DNA from: Pratylenchus scribneri
Taxonomy: Eukaryota > Nematoda > Chromadorea > Rhabditida > Pratylenchidae
DNA: 64,000 bases
Reading direction: 5' to 3'
Assembly (NCBI GenBank): GCA_030063045.1
Contig: JAQSEB010000032.1
Coordinates: 3,844,001-3,908,000, forward strand
In this document: in pieces, positions 62,764 through 64,000 of the stretch
How positions within the stretch are numbered: position 1 is the stretch's first letter
Layout: each line of letters begins with the position of its first letter
Program-made: the position numbers and the translations under genes
The notes under the pieces: model-generated
The model's database searches: none
Told to the model about the DNA's origin: nothing
The model's input: the letters and a program-made list of their open reading frames with translations, nothing else

Positions 62764-64000
62764 TTTTGTTGAATTTGGAATTGAATGAGTTGAAAGAGGA
62801 TTTTGTGTGAATTTGAAGTAGCTGAAAAAGAGGGAATGGAAATTAGAAAGCAAAATGGGATAATTGAGGGAAAATTTATTTGGAATGAATTTAGGGATGA
62901 ATGATCAGCTAATGAATGTTTGTGCCTTGAATTGGCCCCCTATTTATAGGCTTCTCATAGAGGCATGTTTGAGGCGTGGCCGGGGCGGATTCATCGTCGC
63001 CGCCGCCCATCACAAACATTTTGTACACACACAAAGATGAATGATCTATTTTGGTCGATCTTTATGTCTGTGCTGCATTTTATCAACCACATAATAATTT
63101 CACGTGGACAATTTCCCCCAATATTTGCAAAGATTTTGCTGGGCATGGGGGAAGAGGGGTGCCCCGCACATGCTCCCCCCGCCAATCTTTAAAGAACGAC
63201 CATTTTGTTTGATGGGAATTGACGGTGGGCACCACCCTCGCCGCCGCCGCCCAATTAAACAAATGAATGAATTAATGAGAATGGACTTTGTTCCCAATTC
63301 CCATGGGCGAAATAATCCACCAATTGCTTTTGCTGATAGAAAAAGCATCAGCAAGGCTAGCCCAACCCGTCATTTGGGGCTACGGATACGGATGATGGAT
63401 GAATGGAAAAAGGGAGGAATTTAGTTGATCATTAATCCCCAAAATAGCTAAAAGATCCATCCCATCACTTGAAGGATTATAAAAGGGGGAAATGAAGCAT
63501 TGGAAATGATTTTTAATGATCAAACCGGGGGAATGCCAAAATTACAGCACATGGATGGCATTGGCGATTTCCCCATCCTAATAATAAGTTATTCCAAAGA
63601 TCACTCTATTCAAAGATAAATTGCCTTGAAGGAAATTACCACCAACCATTATCTTTATGGGAATTGGGAATGTTGATTGGATGGAGGGTCAGCATCAGCA
63701 GCGTGGTCAAAACAAAGGGAAAATGGACCATGGTCAACCATAATATTTTCAAAGATCACCAATTCGACCCGTTTTACCATATTGAGCAAACAAAGGGAAG
63801 AAAAAGATTTTTTTGGATGTTACTATTTTGGGAAAAACCGCTTTTTCTCATCATTTGTTTCCACCACCCTCGCCATCATATCGGCGCGCCGTAAAAAATG
63901 CCAGAGGCTATTTTTGGGAAAGAGACTGATAATGGTGAATGTGGTGTCCTGTCCACGTGAATTGGAACCCACCAAAATGAGACCAATTCCTATCCGTCAA
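62764..64000. other. Upstream region of the phosphatase gene, no other gene seen
   Basis: Contains a minus-strand TATA-like CCTATAAATA at about 62941-62950 (about 180 bp before the ATG) and two CGCCGCCGCC runs near 62997 and 63239. The open frames here overlap one another on both strands and match nothing. Confidence 0.4.
62941..62950 (-). promoter_or_regulatory. TATA-like box of the phosphatase gene
   Basis: CCTATAAATA on the minus strand, consistent with a transcript start near 62915 and a 5' UTR of about 150 nt. Confidence 0.4.

Noticed and set aside
63100..63424. Overlapping frames on both strands near the right edge
   Set aside because: They arise from GC-rich CGCCGCC runs; no homology, and none is favoured over its opposite-strand partner.

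Overview
The window looks like nuclear DNA of a nematode. It is AT-rich, the genes have many short introns (commonly 37-60 nt, ending TTTTAG or TTTCAG), and the gene set is typical of the phylum: an astacin with a ShKT domain, a nematode-type vitellogenin, dystroglycan and two serpentine-receptor-like GPCRs. About 5 of the roughly 102 introns I could place appear to be GC-AG. That is high for an animal and fits what has been reported for cyst nematodes (Globodera). I therefore suspect a plant-parasitic tylenchid of the Heteroderidae, but this is inference. For the main genes I worked out exon-intron structure by hand; in each the joined exons are a multiple of three with no internal stop.

Layout, left to right. 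0-1.5 kb: 3' part of an astacin metalloprotease (+). 2.2-3.0 kb: 24-bp minisatellite. 4.0-5.6 kb: Rap2 GTPase (+), with a foldback transposon in intron 4. 6.9-7.7 kb: CHMP4/Snf7 ESCRT-III subunit (-). 7.9-8.4 kb: broken partial copy of rap-2. 9.0-15.8 kb: vitellogenin (+), 17 exons. 17.0-20.0 kb: dystroglycan (-), with the 24-bp minisatellite in an intron. 20-29 kb: a 9-kb stretch with no gene I can support. 29.2-31.1 kb: WDR5-like WD40 protein (-). 31.6-32.2 kb: unrecognised acidic protein (-). 32.7-37.6 kb: PMS2 mismatch-repair endonuclease (+), 16 exons, with an 850-bp inverted-repeat element filling one intron.

37.6-38.8 kb: two small secreted-protein genes (-) that share a signal-peptide style. 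39.3-40.2 kb: 29-bp minisatellite related to the 24-bp one. 40.5-44.2 kb: glutaminase (-), 17 exons, with an unusually long acidic C-terminal extension. 45.4-46.2 kb: fourth minisatellite array. 47.3-48.9 kb: serpentine receptor (-). 51.8-53.8 kb: CLN3/battenin (-). 54.8-55.9 kb: secreted lysine-rich protein made of 16 tandem 21-residue units, each ending in a Lys-Arg site (-). 56.5-57.7 kb: 19/20-bp minisatellite. 58.1-59.5 kb: Srsx-like receptor (-). 61.4-62.8 kb: HAD-family phosphoglycolate/4-nitrophenyl phosphatase (-). The rest shows nothing convincing.

The genes are unrelated housekeeping, yolk, signalling and secreted-protein loci; there is no operon-like cluster or shared pathway. The most interesting material is the secreted repeat protein, the two small secreted neighbours, the dispersed minisatellite family, the intronic inverted-repeat elements (one with a natural empty site in the rap-2 pseudogene), the GC-AG introns, and an apparent one-base lesion in the last exon of the WDR5 gene.
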